Origin: Nitrosomonadales bacterium
GTDB lineage: Bacteria > Pseudomonadota > Gammaproteobacteria > Burkholderiales > Gallionellaceae
NCBI GenBank assembly: GCA_023259055.1
Contig: JAHFQZ010000002.1
Location: 496,001-560,000, forward strand
Direction: 5' to 3'
Length of the DNA stretch: 64,000 nt
The position numbers were made by a program, and so were the translations under genes. Positions 1 to 11,569 of this stretch are shown piece after piece. The stretch's first letter is position 1. Each line of letters opens with the position of its first letter. The notes under the pieces are model-generated. The model did no database searches, was not told where the DNA came from, and saw only the letters and a list, made by a program, of their open reading frames with translations.

Positions 1-1691
1 AGGACGACGGTCAGGATTTGCGGGTTTTCCTGTTTGAGCAACTTGATCATTGCGGCCACATCCTCGTTGCCTGCCCCGACATCGGCGAGAACCACCGCAA
101 CTTCCTGCTCCTGCATTACGGCGATCGCGGCATCCAGGTCAGGCGCATAAAGCACCGGGCACAGGCCGTCAATCACTCCCTTGGTGACACGGTATATTTC
201 TTCGTCCTCGTCAATGACCAGAATGCCAGCATTCATTTTCTGCGGCAGCGCCACTGGAGTGGACTGGGTGTCGGCGAGTTCCATCGCAATAGTCACAGCT
301 TCCGCAACGATTTGCTGCAATTCCTGATTGTTCCAAGGCTTGCTGATGAAGCGGTAAACCTCGCCATCGTTGATTGAGCCGACTATGGACGCCAGGTCGG
401 AATAGCCGGTGAGCAGAATGCGGACGCTGGAGGGGGAGATGTCGCGCGCCTGGCGCAGCAGCTCGACCCCCGGCATTATCGGCATGCGCTGGTCGCTGAT
501 GATAACGTGGACTTTTTGCTGCTTGAGGAAGTCGAGCGCCTGATACCCGTCGGTGGTGGCGAAAACCTGGTATTGCATGCGGAACAGTGACTTAAGCGCA
601 GTCAGGATACGCTCTTCATCGTCCACCACCAGAATGCGCGCCTGTTTCACGCTCTTGTCCAGGACGAACTGGCTGTCTTTGCTTTCCGGCAATGCTTCTT
701 CCGGCTTGAACTTCGGCAGTTTTGTGGTGATTTGGCCGAGGTCCAGGTCGAGGGCAGGCTGTACAGAGGGCCAGGATGAAGGTTGTACGGCAGCCCGGGA
801 GTTAAGCATACGCGCGGCATTAAGCAGTCCTGCAGGGGGTGTCTGCGGAACGGGTGCGCTGGAACCGCTGCAGGCCGCGATTGCCTGGATGAAGGCATCG
901 GAAAACTCGCGCGCGCTCTGGTAGCGATCAGCGCTTTTCTTGGCAAGCGCTTTTTGTATTACCTGGTCTATCAGCGGGGAAAGCCTGGGATTGATGCTCG
1001 ATGGATCGGCCGGGCGCTGGTTGATTACCTGCTGCATGACAGCAGCGCTATTGCCGGTGAACGGCTTTTTGCCGGTCAGGAGCTCATAGGCAACCACGCC
1101 GACAGAGTAGATATCGGTGCGGCTATCTATCGGTTGCCCGAGGAATTGTTCCGGTGACATGTAGTGCAGCGAACCAAGTACGTCGCCGACCTGCGTCAGC
1201 TCGGAAGATTCGGTATGTGCGATGCCAAAATCGCAAACCTTGATGCGGCCATCGCTGTTAATCATGATGTTCGACGGCTTGAGGTCGCGGTGCACGACGC
1301 CCTCCGAGTGCACGTAGCCGAGGCCATCGAGCAGCGGCCTGATAATTTCGCTGATTTCCTGAAGGCTGTAGTTCGCGCCTTTCGAAAGGTGTTCCTGCAG
1401 CGATTTGCCGTTCACCAGCTCCATCACGATGTAAGCGAGCTTATCATCCTCGCCATAGTCGTATATCTGCACGATGCGCGGGTGGATGAGCCGTCCGACC
1501 GCTCTTGCTTCGTGGCGGAAGCGGCTGACCATGTGTTGCAGATCGACCGGGTCGAGCGATGCCTTGACGATGGCCTTGATCGCGACCCAGCGCGAGATCA
1601 ATGGGTCGAAACCTTTGTAGACGGTTCCCACAGCACCCTTGCCGAGCTCGCCCTGGATTTCGTATTTGCCGATTTTAAACTGTTGCGTCAT
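1..1691 (-). CDS. Ser/Thr protein kinase fused to tandem receiver domains (partial, runs off left edge)
   Basis: An open frame runs from ATG at 1691 to the window edge without a stop (563 codons seen). Residues about 9-270 are a Hanks-type kinase: glycine loop GKGAVG (17-22), VAIK lysine K39, catalytic HRDLKPSN with D136, DFG at 154-156 and an SPEQ activation-segment motif. A linker rich in Pro/Ala/Ser follows, then a receiver domain (about 350-465, phospho-acceptor Asp in ISDQRMP) and a second receiver from about 490 that is cut off. It starts 9 bp after the stop of the upstream histidine kinase, so the two are probably cotranscribed and may form one relay. Kinase activity is inferred from intact motifs; partners are unknown. 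The C terminus lies outside the window. Confidence 0.9.
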   Translation of the reverse strand, partial: MTQQFKIGKYEIQGELGKGAVGTVYKGFDPLISRWVAIKAIVKASLDPVDLQHMVSRFRHEARAVGRLIHPRIVQIYDYGEDDKLAYIVMELVNGKSLQEHLSKGANYSLQEISEIIRPLLDGLGYVHSEGVVHRDLKPSNIMINSDGRIKVCDFGIAHTESSELTQVGDVLGSLHYMSPEQFLGQPIDSRTDIYSVGVVAYELLTGKKPFTGNSAAVMQQVINQRPADPSSINPRLSPLIDQVIQKALAKKSADRYQSAREFSDAFIQAIAACSGSSAPVPQTPPAGLLNAARMLNSRAAVQPSSWPSVQPALDLDLGQITTKLPKFKPEEALPESKDSQFVLDKSVKQARILVVDDEERILTALKSLFRMQYQVFATTDGYQALDFLKQQKVHVIISDQRMPIMPGVELLRQARDISPSSVRILLTGYSDLASIVGSINDGEVYRFISKPWNNQELQQIVAEAVTIAMELADTQSTPVALPQKMNAGILVIDEDEEIYRVTKGVIDGLCPVLYAPDLDAAIAVMQEQEVAVVLADVGAGNEDVAAMIKLLKQENPQILTVV

Positions 1692-1700
1692 AGGGTGAGG

Positions 1701-3458
1701 CTAGGCGGAAAGTTTGGTTTCGGACGGGGACTTGAGGGGTACCCAGACAGTAAATTTCGTGCCGCGTCCAGGCTGCGATTCGACATTTATGCGTCCGCCG
1801 TGATCCTTGATGATCTGGTATGAAATGGAAAGGCCAAGTCCGGTGCCTTTACCGATCTCCTTGGTGGTGAAGAAGGGATCAAAAATTTTCGGTAGCACAT
1901 CAGGAGGTATCCCGGTTCCGTTGTCCGCAACCTCGACTGTAACGCCATCGTTTTCGCTGCGCGTGGAAAGGGTAATTTCCCCGTTTTGCGGGGGGAGCGC
2001 CTGCGCCGCGTTGGTAATCAAATTCAGGAATACCTGGTTGATTTGCGATGGCGCACAGGTAATCGCTGGTATACCTCCGAAGTTTTTGGTTACCTTGATG
2101 GATTTGAGCAGGTGACGCGCAAGTCCCAGCGTGCTGTTGAGGCCGTCGTTCAGGTTAAAGCTGCTTACTTTGCTGCGATCGAGGCGGCTGAAATCCTTCA
2201 GATTGCTGACGATCTCCGCCACCTGGCCGGCCCCGTATATGCCATCCTTAACCAGCGCCGCAAGCTCGGTGAGCACCTCGTGCTGTTTGATTCGATCAAG
2301 TTGCGCGGCTGCTTGCGCAAATTGCCGGTTCAAGTCATCCGGCTGGACGTTCGGATCGTGGAGTAATGCAAGCAGTTTCTCGCAATCGCCTACTGCGCTC
2401 GTGATGTCCGGCAGACGATCATTTACGGCTGTGAGACTGTTGCTAACATAAGCAAGCGGCGTGTTTATCTCATGCGCTACGCCTGCGACCATTTGTCCGA
2501 GCGAGGACATTTTTTCGGACTGGATCAGTTGCGCTTCGGATTCCTTGAGGTGCCGCAACGCATCTGAAAGTTCGCGCGTGCGATCTGTGACCCGGTGCTC
2601 CAATGTTTCATTCGCGGCCACGATCCGGACACCGAGGTAACCGATGCCGATCAGGAGCGCTGCGGCATAAGCGATCATGTAAACACGGAAGCGCTCCTTC
2701 TCACCCAGCGTCGCTTCGAGTTCACGGTTAAATGAGAGCGCAAGCCCATTGAGCCTGGGGCCTGAGGTCAGGAGCGCAACTTTGGAGGATAACTCCTGCT
2801 CAATGGGTTTGGCTTTGAGTAGAACCTGAGCTGCGTCACTCATTGCGCTGGCCTTATCATGCGCAGCCGCATCCATGGACAAGGCTAATCCAAGCACTTG
2901 CGACGCTGCGGTTTCGAGGGTTTTGCGCTGTGCATCCTGTTCAAGCCAATAATATCCTGATGCGGCGGCGGCAAGCTGATTGAGCGCCTGGGTAAATTCC
3001 TTTTGACGAGTATCAATTTTGCCTGATCTTTCTTCTGGAGCGCTAGGCACGTCTGCAAATGACATCATCTTGAGCAACGCTTCCTTGGAATTGCCATTCG
3101 CGACCTTGAATTTTTCGATCAGCTCCGCTTTCTCGGTGATCGCCTTTGAGATTGCTCCGAGATTTTCACTTAATGAAGGGCTGTTGATGTGAGGTACAGC
3201 ATTTGCTAGTGCCTTGAGCGCATTTTGTGCCGCAGTGGTGCGGTTTGGCGCGGTCATCTGGCTGGAATCCATATCCATGCGCATCCGCAGCACATCAATA
3301 TCCCAGCGCCCTTCGATCTCCTGCAATTCACGCAACAGCGAAACAATCTCGTTGCGTTCACTCAAGTCAACAGCCTCGGTCTTGTTGTACAGGAACACCA
3401 GCGCCGCGATTAGCCCGAACGTGGCGATGGTGATCAGCAGGTGGCGTGGTGAAATCAT
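1701..3458 (-). CDS. membrane histidine kinase with helical extracytoplasmic sensor
   Basis: About 585 residues. A transmembrane segment near residues 6-23 is followed by a long, mostly helical sensor region (to about 255), a second membrane segment, a short coiled coil, the H-box [11 protein letters not shown] (phospho-acceptor His329), the N-box [10 protein letters not shown] and G-boxes DNGTGIP and GTGLGLS of the ATPase domain. The sensor resembles the double all-helical (DAHL) type, which is inference. ATG 3458 is chosen because it puts the membrane segment at the N terminus; a TTG at 3515 would add 19 unlikely residues. No receiver is fused to it; the natural target is the receiver-bearing Ser/Thr kinase immediately downstream. 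Confidence 0.88.
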   Translation of the reverse strand: MISPRHLLITIATFGLIAALVFLYNKTEAVDLSERNEIVSLLRELQEIEGRWDIDVLRMRMDMDSSQMTAPNRTTAAQNALKALANAVPHINSPSLSENLGAISKAITEKAELIEKFKVANGNSKEALLKMMSFADVPSAPEERSGKIDTRQKEFTQALNQLAAAASGYYWLEQDAQRKTLETAASQVLGLALSMDAAAHDKASAMSDAAQVLLKAKPIEQELSSKVALLTSGPRLNGLALSFNRELEATLGEKERFRVYMIAYAAALLIGIGYLGVRIVAANETLEHRVTDRTRELSDALRHLKESEAQLIQSEKMSSLGQMVAGVAHEINTPLAYVSNSLTAVNDRLPDITSAVGDCEKLLALLHDPNVQPDDLNRQFAQAAAQLDRIKQHEVLTELAALVKDGIYGAGQVAEIVSNLKDFSRLDRSKVSSFNLNDGLNSTLGLARHLLKSIKVTKNFGGIPAITCAPSQINQVFLNLITNAAQALPPQNGEITLSTRSENDGVTVEVADNGTGIPPDVLPKIFDPFFTTKEIGKGTGLGLSISYQIIKDHGGRINVESQPGRGTKFTVWVPLKSPSETKLSA

Positions 3459-3614
3459 ATTATGTTTAGGTCCGGTTCGGATCAGGGAACATGGTTCGCG
3501 TAGCGGTACATTCAACAGGCATGCAGACGAACGCTAACAAGAAAATTGCCAAACCGCAATACGCCAAATGACGTAGGCTGCTGTGCCCAAAGCTGGATTT
3601 TAGCGGAGGTTCAT

Positions 3615-3644
3615 TTGATGCCGCCCTCTGCAATAGGGTATAAT
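3615..3644 (+). promoter_or_regulatory. probable sigma-70 promoter of carAB
   Basis: TTGATG at 3615-3620 and TATAAT at 3639-3644 are separated by 18 bp. This would start transcription near 3651, about 85 nt before the carA start codon. The match is close to the housekeeping consensus; the start site itself is inferred. Confidence 0.6.
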
Positions 3645-3658
3645 CTACTATAAATCAG

Positions 3659-3690
3659 AGCGGGATGAACACGTTGTTCGTCCCGCTTCT
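3659..3690 (+). promoter_or_regulatory. 12-bp hairpin in carA leader, attenuator- or terminator-like
   Basis: AGCGGGATGAAC (3659-3670) pairs with GTTCGTCCCGCT (3676-3687) over a 5-nt loop, with a single G-T wobble, followed by TCTTTAT. It would form within the first ten or so bases of the predicted transcript. It may be a premature terminator or a 5' stabilising stem. Its place between promoter and carA suggests leader control, but the U-tract is weak. Confidence 0.55.
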
Positions 3691-3736
3691 TTATGTCATC
3701 TAAGCCGGCAGGCTGTTATCTTTGGGAGTATTTCCG

Positions 3737-4858
3737 GTGTCGCAAACGAACCACGCCATTCTTGTGCTTGCCGATGGGACGGTGTTTCGGGGCATTGCCA
3801 TCGGGGCTCACGGCAGTAGCGTCGGAGAAGTGGTGTTCAACACCTCGATGACCGGCTATCAGGAAATTCTGACCGACCCTTCTTACTGCAAACAAATCGT
3901 TACGCTGACCTGCCCGCATATCGGCAACGTCGGGGTGAATGCCGAAGATGTGGAATCTCGGCAGGTGTTTGCCAGCGGTCTGGTCATTCGTGATCTTTCG
4001 ATGACGGTAAGCAATTGGCGCAATACGCAATCGCTGCCGGATTATCTCAAGGCCAACAACGTGGTGGCAATTGCCGGGATCGATACGCGCAAACTGACGC
4101 GCATTCTGCGCGAAAAAGGTGCTCAGAACGGCTGTATTGCGACCGGCACGGATGATGTGGCGGCACTCGCGGCGGCGCGCGGTTTTGGCGGATTGGCCGG
4201 CATGGATCTGGCCAAGGAGGTTTCATGCGCCAAATCCTACTCATGGACTCAGCGCGAGTGGGAGCTGGGCGTGGGCTATCCCGAGTCGACGCATTCCAGA
4301 TTTCATGTGGTAGCTTACGACTTCGGAGTGAAGCGCAATATCCTGCGCAAGCTGGCCGAGCGCGGCTGCCGAATTACCGTAGTGCCTGCAAAGACCACGG
4401 CGAAGGAAGTGCTGGCGATGGAGCCGGATGGCGTATTCCTGTCAAACGGCCCCGGCGACCCGGAACCATGCGATTACGCGATTGCGGCAACACGGCAATT
4501 TTTGGCGGCAGGTGTGCCGTTGTTCGGCATCTGTCTCGGACACCAGTTGATGGGGCTGGCGGTGGGTGCGAAGACGATGAAAATGAAGTTCGGCCATCGC
4601 GGCGCGAATCATCCGGTGCAGGACATGCAGAGCAAGCGCGTGATGATCACCAGCCAGAATCACGGTTTTGCAGTGGATTTGACTACGCTGCCTGCGAATG
4701 CACGTGTTACCCATGTCTCGCTGTTCGACGGTACGTTGCAGGGTTTCGAGTTGACCGACAAACCGGCGTTCTGCTTCCAGGGTCATCCCGAAGCGAGTCC
4801 CGGCCCTCATGATCTGGATTATCTGTTTGATCGCTTCGTTGCGATGATGGGCAAATAA
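3737..4858 (+). CDS. carA: carbamoyl-phosphate synthase small subunit
   Basis: Glutaminase subunit that hydrolyses glutamine and channels ammonia to CarB for carbamoyl phosphate, feeding pyrimidine and arginine synthesis in the cytosol. About 373 residues, close to the usual 380. The C-terminal class I amidotransferase domain carries the nucleophile elbow FGICLGHQ and the catalytic HPEASPGP; the N-terminal half is the CarA-specific domain ([16 protein letters not shown]). The GTG at 3737 is preferred over an in-frame TTG at 3722 because GGGAG lies 8 nt upstream of it. The stop is immediately followed by the carB ATG, implying translational coupling. Confidence 0.96.
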   Translation: MSQTNHAILVLADGTVFRGIAIGAHGSSVGEVVFNTSMTGYQEILTDPSYCKQIVTLTCPHIGNVGVNAEDVESRQVFASGLVIRDLSMTVSNWRNTQSLPDYLKANNVVAIAGIDTRKLTRILREKGAQNGCIATGTDDVAALAAARGFGGLAGMDLAKEVSCAKSYSWTQREWELGVGYPESTHSRFHVVAYDFGVKRNILRKLAERGCRITVVPAKTTAKEVLAMEPDGVFLSNGPGDPEPCDYAIAATRQFLAAGVPLFGICLGHQLMGLAVGAKTMKMKFGHRGANHPVQDMQSKRVMITSQNHGFAVDLTTLPANARVTHVSLFDGTLQGFELTDKPAFCFQGHPEASPGPHDLDYLFDRFVAMMGK

Positions 4859-7800
4859 ATGGCAAAGCGTACCGACATTAAATCCATCCTGATCATCGGC
4901 GCGGGTCCCATCGTCATCGGGCAGGCGTGCGAGTTCGATTATTCCGGTGCACAGGCCTGCAAGGCGCTGCGCGAAGAGGGCTATCGCGTCATTCTGGTGA
5001 ACTCTAACCCGGCCACCATCATGACCGACCCGGAGATGGCGGATGCGACCTACATCGAGCCAATCACCTGGAAGATGGTTGAGAAGATCATCGCCAGGGA
5101 AAAGCCCGATGCGATCCTGCCGACCATGGGCGGGCAGACCGCGTTGAATTGCGCGCTGGATCTGGCTAAGCACGGCGTACTGGAAAAATACAACGTCGAA
5201 ATGATCGGCGCGTCGCGCGAAGCGATCGACAAGGCGGAAGACCGTGAAAAGTTCAAGCAGGCGATGACCAGGATCGGCCTGGCCTCGGCCCGTTCCGCGA
5301 TCGCGCACAGCATGGAAGAAGCATTGCAGGTTCAGCAGGTGATGGGTTTCCCGACGGTGATCCGCCCTTCTTTCACGATGGGCGGCAGCGGCGGCGGCAT
5401 CGCCTACAACCGCGAGGAGTTCGTCGAGATCTGCGAGCGCGGGCTGGAAGCATCTCCGACACGCGAGCTGCTGATCGAGGAATCGCTGCTCGGCTGGAAA
5501 GAATTCGAGATGGAAGTGGTGCGCGACCGCAATGACAATTGCATCATTATCTGTTCCATCGAAAACCTCGACCCTATGGGTGTGCATACCGGCGATTCGA
5601 TCACCGTGGCACCGGCACAGACGCTGACCGACAAGGAATACCAGATCATGCGCGATGCCAGCATTGCGGTGTTGCGTGAGATCGGCGTGGATACAGGCGG
5701 CTCCAATGTGCAGTTCGCGATCAATCCGGAAGACGGGCGCATGGTGGTGATCGAGATGAACCCGCGCGTTTCGCGTTCATCCGCACTGGCTTCCAAGGCG
5801 ACCGGCTTCCCGATTGCAAAGGTCGCCGCCAAGCTGGCGGTGGGCTACACACTGGATGAATTGAAGAACGACATTACCGGCGGTGCAACGCCTGCTTCGT
5901 TCGAGCCGAGCATCGATTATGTGGTGACCAAGATCCCGCGTTTCGCCTTTGAAAAATTTCCTCAGGCCAACGACCGTCTGACCACACAAATGAAATCGGT
6001 GGGCGAAGTGATGGCGATCGGGCGCACCTTCCAGGAGTCGTTCCACAAAGCATTGCGCGGTCTGGAAGTCGGCGTAAACGGACTGGACAGCAAATTTACC
6101 GAGCGCGAAGCCATCGTGTCCGAACTCGGCAGTCCGGGGCCGGAGCGCATCTGGGCTGTGAGCGACGCGTTCCGCCTCGGCATGGGCGTGGAAGAAGTAT
6201 TCGGCATCAGCAAGATCGACCCGTGGTTTTTGGTACAGATTGAAGACCTGATCCGCCAGGAAAAAGCACTGGCTGACCGCACGCTGGAAAGCCTGGGCGC
6301 GGACGATTTGCGGACCTTGAAGCGCAGCGGTTTCGCGGATGCGCGTCTGGCGGTATTGCTGGATACCGATGCGGCGGCGGTGCGCGCCTACCGCCATGCG
6401 TTGGGCGTGCGTCCGGTATTCAAGCGTGTGGATACCTGTGCCGCCGAGTTTGCCACCAACACCGCCTACATGTATTCGACTTACGAGGAAGAGTGCGAAG
6501 CGCAGCCGACCGCTAACAAGAAAATCATGGTGCTGGGCGGCGGGCCGAACCGCATCGGTCAGGGCATCGAGTTTGACTACTGCTGTGTGCATGCCGCGCT
6601 GGCGATGCGCGAGGACGGCTACGAAACCATCATGGTCAACTGTAATCCGGAAACTGTCTCTACCGACTATGACACTTCAGACCGGCTGTATTTCGAGCCG
6701 CTGACGCTGGAAGATGTGCTGGAAATCGTGGCGGTGGAGAAGCCTGTCGGCGTGATCGTGCAGTTTGGCGGGCAGACGCCGCTCAAGCTGGCGCATGGGC
6801 TGGAGAAGAACGGCGTGCCGATCATCGGCACCACGCCGGACATGATCGACTGCGCGGAAGACCGCGCGCGTTTCCAGCAGATGCTGCACCAACTGAATTT
6901 GAAGCAGCCGCCCAACCGCACCGCGAGCAATGTCCAGGACGCTCTCGCCGGGGCTGTCGAAATCGGCTACCCCTTGGTGGTGCGCCCATCCAATGTTTTA
7001 GGTGGTCGCGCGATGGAAATCATCCATGCCCAAACCGATTTGGAACGCTACATGCGTGCTGCCGAGGAGATGTCGAAAACTTATCCCGAGCGTATGCCTA
7101 TATTGCTGGATCGTTTTTTGAATGACGCGATTGAAGTGGATGTGGATGCGGTATCCGATGGCAATCAAGTGATTATCGGCGGCATCATGGAACACGTCGA
7201 GGAGGCAGGCGTGCATTCCGGCGACTCGGCTTGCTCGTTGCCGCCGTTCAGTTTGTCGGCCAGCATGCAAAACGCATTGCGCCTCCAGACAGTGGCGATG
7301 GCCAAGGCGCTCAATGTGGTCGGGCTGATGAACGTGCAGTTCGCCATCCAGGGTGACACCGTGTATGTGCTGGAAGTGAATCCGCGCGCCTCGCGTACCG
7401 TGCCATTCGTCTCCAAGGCGACCGGCGTGCCCTTGGCGAAAATCGCGGCGCGCTGCATGGCCGGACAGACGCTGGCGCAACAGGGCATAACCAAGGAAGT
7501 GATTCCGCCATATTACTCGGTGAAAGAAGCGGTATTCCCTTTCATCAAATTCCCGGGCGTGGACACGATACTGGGCCCGGAAATGAAATCTACCGGTGAG
7601 GTGATGGGTGTCGGCGAAACTTTTGCCGAGGCGTTTGTGAAATCACAGCTGGCTGCCAGCGTCAAATTGCCCAAGGACGGCAGGGTGTTCATCAGCGTGC
7701 GCGAAGCGGACAAACCGGGCGTGGTGGAAACCGCACGTTCGCTGGAGCAGCTTGGTTTTACTTTGTTGGCTTCACGCGGAACAGCTGCCGTGATCAGTGC

Positions 7801-8086
7801 GGCAGGAGTTGCCGTGACGGTGGTCAACAAAGTGGCGGAAGGGCGCCCGCACATCGTGGATATGATCAAGAACGGCGAAGTTAGTCTCATCATCAATACC
7901 GTGGATAGCAAACCTTCCGTGATGCGCGATTCTTATTCCATCCGCCATGCTGCGTTACAGGGACGGGTGACGTATTACACTACGCTGGCTGGCGCGCGCG
8001 CTGCTTGCGTCGGGATGCAGCATCTAGCTGAGCTGCGGGTTTATGATTTGCAGGGTCAACACCAACGGCTAATCGCTTCCAACTAA
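4859..8086 (+). CDS. carB: carbamoyl-phosphate synthase large subunit
   Basis: 1075 residues, the full usual length. It has two homologous ATP-grasp halves: the first begins [20 protein letters not shown], the second [19 protein letters not shown]. Each makes one phosphorylation step, carboxyphosphate and then carbamoyl phosphate. A C-terminal MGS-like allosteric region (last about 140 residues) would bind effectors such as UMP or ornithine. The ATG directly abuts the carA stop codon, and greA follows after about 33 bp. No frameshift or missing ATP-grasp motif was noticed. Cytosolic, in complex with CarA. Confidence 0.97.
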   Translation: MAKRTDIKSILIIGAGPIVIGQACEFDYSGAQACKALREEGYRVILVNSNPATIMTDPEMADATYIEPITWKMVEKIIAREKPDAILPTMGGQTALNCALDLAKHGVLEKYNVEMIGASREAIDKAEDREKFKQAMTRIGLASARSAIAHSMEEALQVQQVMGFPTVIRPSFTMGGSGGGIAYNREEFVEICERGLEASPTRELLIEESLLGWKEFEMEVVRDRNDNCIIICSIENLDPMGVHTGDSITVAPAQTLTDKEYQIMRDASIAVLREIGVDTGGSNVQFAINPEDGRMVVIEMNPRVSRSSALASKATGFPIAKVAAKLAVGYTLDELKNDITGGATPASFEPSIDYVVTKIPRFAFEKFPQANDRLTTQMKSVGEVMAIGRTFQESFHKALRGLEVGVNGLDSKFTEREAIVSELGSPGPERIWAVSDAFRLGMGVEEVFGISKIDPWFLVQIEDLIRQEKALADRTLESLGADDLRTLKRSGFADARLAVLLDTDAAAVRAYRHALGVRPVFKRVDTCAAEFATNTAYMYSTYEEECEAQPTANKKIMVLGGGPNRIGQGIEFDYCCVHAALAMREDGYETIMVNCNPETVSTDYDTSDRLYFEPLTLEDVLEIVAVEKPVGVIVQFGGQTPLKLAHGLEKNGVPIIGTTPDMIDCAEDRARFQQMLHQLNLKQPPNRTASNVQDALAGAVEIGYPLVVRPSNVLGGRAMEIIHAQTDLERYMRAAEEMSKTYPERMPILLDRFLNDAIEVDVDAVSDGNQVIIGGIMEHVEEAGVHSGDSACSLPPFSLSASMQNALRLQTVAMAKALNVVGLMNVQFAIQGDTVYVLEVNPRASRTVPFVSKATGVPLAKIAARCMAGQTLAQQGITKEVIPPYYSVKEAVFPFIKFPGVDTILGPEMKSTGEVMGVGETFAEAFVKSQLAASVKLPKDGRVFISVREADKPGVVETARSLEQLGFTLLASRGTAAVISAAGVAVTVVNKVAEGRPHIVDMIKNGEVSLIINTVDSKPSVMRDSYSIRHAALQGRVTYYTTLAGARAACVGMQHLAELRVYDLQGQHQRLIASN

Positions 8087-8119
8087 CGACTAATAACTAA
8101 AGACTAAAAAGGTTCTGAT

Positions 8120-8596
8120 ATGAGCACAATTCCTTTGACTGTAGAGGGCGCGGAGAAATTGCGCCAAGAGCTTCATAACCTCAAGACTGTAGAGCGTCCG
8201 GCGGTGATTAACGCCATTTCCGAGGCTCGTGCTCAGGGCGATCTGTCGGAGAACGCCGAATATGAAGCTGCCAAAGAGCGTCAGTCGTTTGTCGAGGGGC
8301 GCATTGTCGAACTGGAAGGCAAGCTGGGAAGCGCACAAATTATCGATCCCAAGACGATTAAAGCCGATGGGCGCTGTGTGTTCGGCGCAACCGTGGTACT
8401 GGAAGATGTGAACAACGGCGACGTGGTTACCTACCAGATCGTCGGTGATGACGAGGCAAATATCAGGCAGCGGAAAATTTCAATCAGCTCCCCGATTGCA
8501 CGTGCCCTGATTGGCAAATACAGCGGTGATGTCGCCGAAGTGCAGGCGCCGGGCGGAGTGCGGGAATATGAGGTTGTTGACGTTCAGTATATCTAA
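8120..8596 (+). CDS. greA: transcription elongation factor GreA
   Basis: 158 residues, standard length. The N-terminal coiled coil (residues about 1-75) carries the acidic tip segment [20 protein letters not shown] that enters the RNA polymerase secondary channel and stimulates cleavage of backtracked RNA. The C-terminal FKBP-like domain ends [12 protein letters not shown]...[13 protein letters not shown] precedes the ATG. It follows carB and converges on yhbY with only 2 bp between the stops. This position after carAB is common in betaproteobacteria. Confidence 0.96.
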   Translation: MSTIPLTVEGAEKLRQELHNLKTVERPAVINAISEARAQGDLSENAEYEAAKERQSFVEGRIVELEGKLGSAQIIDPKTIKADGRCVFGATVVLEDVNNGDVVTYQIVGDDEANIRQRKISISSPIARALIGKYSGDVAEVQAPGGVREYEVVDVQYI

Positions 8597-8598
8597 AT

Positions 8599-8952
8599 CT
8601 AACTGCGGCTACCCAACTGCTTTTTGGTCAGCGGTTTACCCTTGTGGCGCGGCATTTTCTTGATCTCGATCTTGTGGGCATCCGGGTTGGGCTGATAAAC
8701 GACCAGCATCTTGCCGATATGCTGTACAGGAGCCGCGTTTAATTGGGTGCAGATGGATTCCAGCATTGCTTCACGTTGCGCGCGGTCATCGCCCAACACG
8801 CGAATCTTGATAAGTTCGTGAATTTTCAGGGTCTGCGCGATTTCTTTTAATACGGATTCAGTCAAGCCGGCATTGCCGATCATCACTGTGGGTTTCAATG
8901 CCTGTGCGCGGCTTTTCAGGGCGAGGCGTTCGGATACGGTAAGGGATAACAT
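8599..8952 (-). CDS. yhbY: YhbY/CRS1-YhbY (CRM) domain RNA-binding protein
   Basis: About 117 residues on the minus strand, ending 2 bp from greA. The CRM fold is recognisable from SERLALKSRAQALKPTVMIG, the GNAG loop, and the basic RNA-contact surface. In Escherichia coli the homologue associates with pre-50S ribosomes. A basic tail (residues about 95-117, RHKGKPLTKKQLGSR) extends beyond the 97-residue E. coli protein. ATG 8952 is preferred over 8970 because AGAAAGG lies upstream and the family begins MLSLT. It is divergent from rlmE with 34 bp between start codons, a conserved pairing. Confidence 0.92.
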   Translation of the reverse strand: MLSLTVSERLALKSRAQALKPTVMIGNAGLTESVLKEIAQTLKIHELIKIRVLGDDRAQREAMLESICTQLNAAPVQHIGKMLVVYQPNPDAHKIEIKKMPRHKGKPLTKKQLGSRS

Positions 8953-8986
8953 ATAGGCCTTTCTAAACAAGGCCGGATTCTAAACG

Positions 8987-9604
8987 ATGAAGCCATCCAA
9001 AACCAGTAAACAATGGATGCGAGAGCATGTAAATGACCCTTTTGTGCAGCAGGCTAAAAAGGAGGGTTATCGCTCCCGTGCCGCTTACAAGTTGCTCGAG
9101 ATCGATGCCAAGGACCATCTGCTCAAGCCTGGTACAGTGGTGGTGGATTTGGGCGCGACCCCCGGAGGCTGGTCGCAGGTGGCGGCTGCCAAGTTAGGCC
9201 GTGGCGGGAAGGTGATCGCGCTGGATTTGTTGCCGCTGGACCCTTTGCCCGGAGTGGATTTCATCCAGGGCGATTTTCGCGACGATGCGGTGCTTAAACA
9301 ATTGGAAGATATGCTGCAAGGCAAGCCGGTAGGGCTTGTAATTTCGGATATGGCCCCCAATATTTGCGGTGTAGCGTCTGCCGATCAGGCGCGCGCGATG
9401 CATCTTGCGGAACTAGCGATGGAATTCGCGCTCGAACACCTGAAGCCGGAAGGTAGCTTCCTCGTCAAAGTCTTTCAGGGCGAGGGGTTTGAGGATTTTT
9501 ACAAGCTGATGCGCAGCCGTTTTGCCAAGGTTGTTACGCGCAAGCCCAAGGCTTCGCGCGACCGAAGCAGCGAACTGTATCTTTTGGGTAGCGAAAAGAA
9601 GTAA
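8987..9604 (+). CDS. rlmE: 23S rRNA 2'-O-ribose methyltransferase RlmE (FtsJ/RrmJ)
   Basis: 205 residues, typical size. Methylates the 2'-OH of U2552 in the 23S A-loop with SAM, a late 50S maturation step. The SAM-binding motif I is [15 protein letters not shown]; the family features [13 protein letters not shown] near the N terminus, DMAPN, and the C-terminal [11 protein letters not shown] strand are all present, consistent with the K-D-K-E tetrad. It lies directly before ftsH, as in many proteobacteria, and diverges from yhbY. Confidence 0.95.
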   Translation: MKPSKTSKQWMREHVNDPFVQQAKKEGYRSRAAYKLLEIDAKDHLLKPGTVVVDLGATPGGWSQVAAAKLGRGGKVIALDLLPLDPLPGVDFIQGDFRDDAVLKQLEDMLQGKPVGLVISDMAPNICGVASADQARAMHLAELAMEFALEHLKPEGSFLVKVFQGEGFEDFYKLMRSRFAKVVTRKPKASRDRSSELYLLGSEKK

Positions 9605-9659
9605 ACCATAGTCTAATAGCCTGTCTTGTTGGGTGTTGGCGTCGTTTAAAGGAGTGATT

Positions 9660-11561
9660 TTGAACAATTTTAAAAATATTGCAATTTGGATGGTCGTCGC
9701 TTTGGTGTTGATGACTGTATTCAATCAGTTTAATACCCGCCAGCAGCAATCTGCGCAGACGCAACTCGACTATTCGCAATTTCTTAATGAAGTCAAGCAG
9801 GGGCATATTACCAAGGTGACCATAGAGGGCCGCACGCTGAAGGCGACCAATACCGAGGGCAAGCGTATTACCAGCTATGCGCCGAGTGACATCTGGCTAG
9901 TTTCCGATTTATTGAAAAATGGCGTTAGCGTTGAAGCCAAGCCCGAAGAAGAGCAGTCTTTCCTGATGAATATCTTCGTATCATGGTTTCCGATGTTGCT
10001 GCTGATCGGCGTCTGGATATTCTTCATGCGCCAGATGCAAGGGGGCGGTAAGGGCGGCGCGTTCTCCTTCGGCAAGTCCCGCGCGCGCATGCTGGATGAG
10101 AACAAGGAGCGTTTCACGTTTGCCGACGTGGCCGGTTGCGATGAGGCCAAGGAAGAAGTATCCGAACTGGTGGACTTTTTGCGCGATCCGTCCAAGTTCC
10201 AGAATCTCGGCGGGCGCATTCCGCGCGGCGTACTGCTGGTCGGTAGCCCCGGCACCGGCAAGACTCTGCTGGCGAAAGCGATTGCCGGCGAAGCCAAGGT
10301 GCCGTTCTTTTCGATTTCCGGATCAGATTTTGTGGAAATGTTTGTCGGCGTCGGCGCGGCGCGGGTGCGCGACATGTTCGACCAAGCCAAGAAACATTCC
10401 CCATGCATCGTGTTCATCGATGAAATCGACGCGGTAGGCAGGCAGCGCGGCGCAGGACTGGGCGGCGGCAATGACGAACGCGAGCAGACCTTGAATGCGT
10501 TGCTGGTGGAAATGGACGGCTTCGAAGGTGCCAGCGGCGTGATCGTTATCGCCGCGACCAACCGTCCCGACGTGCTTGACCCAGCGCTGTTGCGCCCCGG
10601 GCGTTTCGATCGCCAAGTGGTGGTGCCGTTGCCGGACATTCGCGGGCGCGAACAAATACTGATGGTGCATATGCGCAAGGTGCCGGTTGCCTCGGACGTG
10701 AAGGCCGATATTCTGGCGCGAGGCACGCCGGGTATGTCCGGTGCCGACTTGGCGAATCTGGTTAACGAGGCAGCGTTGTTTGCAGCACGGCGCGGCAAGC
10801 GCTTCGTCGACATGAATGATTTTGAGGCGGCCAAGGACAAGATCATGATGGGCGCGGAACGCCGCTCAATGGTGATGCCTGAGGAGGAGCGTCGTAACAC
10901 TGCCTATCACGAGTCAGGCCATGCGGTGGTCGCCAAGCTGCTGCCCAAGACCGACCCGGTGCACAAGGTGACCATCATTCCGCGTGGACGCGCGCTGGGC
11001 TTGACTATGCAGCTGCCGACAGAAGACCGCTACAGTATGGACAAGGTACGCATCCTCGATACCATCGCCGTGCTGTTCGGCGGACGTATCGCCGAAGAGA
11101 TTTTCATGCATCAGATGACGACCGGCGCTTCAAACGATTTCGAACGTGCCACCGACATGGCGCGGCGCATGGTGACCCAGTGGGGCATGTCGGACGCGCT
11201 CGGGACTATGGTGTATGGAGAAAACGAGGGCGAGGTGTTTCTGGGACGCTCGGTTACCACACACAAAAATATTTCCGAAGCGACCATGCAGCAGGTAGAT
11301 GCCGAAATTCGCCGCATCATCGACCAGCAGTATGCGCTGGCACGCCGTCTGATCGAAGAGAATCGCGACAAGATCGAAGCCATGGCCAAGGCATTGCTGG
11401 AATGGGAAACGCTTGATGCCGACCAGCTCAACGACATCATGGCCGGCAATCCGCCGCGCCCACCCAAGCCAAGCCAAAGCACACAGGCGCCGCAGCCGCC
11501 ACAGGATGCAGCGCCGACCGCGCCAGCCACTACTCCTACTCAGCCTGCCGAGGGCGTTTAA
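9660..11561 (+). CDS. ftsH: ATP-dependent zinc metalloprotease FtsH
   Basis: About 633 residues. Membrane-anchored AAA+ protease that degrades misfolded membrane proteins and regulatory substrates. Two membrane segments (near residues 6-23 and 95-117) flank a periplasmic domain; the AAA module has Walker A GSPGTGKT, Walker B VFIDEID and SRH arginines (RPGRFDRQ); the zinc site is HESGH. The tail is unusually rich in Pro/Gln/Ala/Thr (last about 35 residues). A TTG at 9660 is chosen because AAAGGAG sits 6-7 nt upstream; the in-frame GTG at 9633 lacks a good ribosome site. A terminator follows. Confidence 0.95.
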   Translation: MNNFKNIAIWMVVALVLMTVFNQFNTRQQQSAQTQLDYSQFLNEVKQGHITKVTIEGRTLKATNTEGKRITSYAPSDIWLVSDLLKNGVSVEAKPEEEQSFLMNIFVSWFPMLLLIGVWIFFMRQMQGGGKGGAFSFGKSRARMLDENKERFTFADVAGCDEAKEEVSELVDFLRDPSKFQNLGGRIPRGVLLVGSPGTGKTLLAKAIAGEAKVPFFSISGSDFVEMFVGVGAARVRDMFDQAKKHSPCIVFIDEIDAVGRQRGAGLGGGNDEREQTLNALLVEMDGFEGASGVIVIAATNRPDVLDPALLRPGRFDRQVVVPLPDIRGREQILMVHMRKVPVASDVKADILARGTPGMSGADLANLVNEAALFAARRGKRFVDMNDFEAAKDKIMMGAERRSMVMPEEERRNTAYHESGHAVVAKLLPKTDPVHKVTIIPRGRALGLTMQLPTEDRYSMDKVRILDTIAVLFGGRIAEEIFMHQMTTGASNDFERATDMARRMVTQWGMSDALGTMVYGENEGEVFLGRSVTTHKNISEATMQQVDAEIRRIIDQQYALARRLIEENRDKIEAMAKALLEWETLDADQLNDIMAGNPPRPPKPSQSTQAPQPPQDAAPTAPATTPTQPAEGV

Positions 11562-11569
11562 CCGAAACC

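Noticed and set aside
4442..5587. Long minus-strand frame opposite carA/carB
   Set aside because: It is antisense to two complete, clearly homologous enzymes, lies in a high-GC frame shadow and has no recognisable domain or ribosome site.
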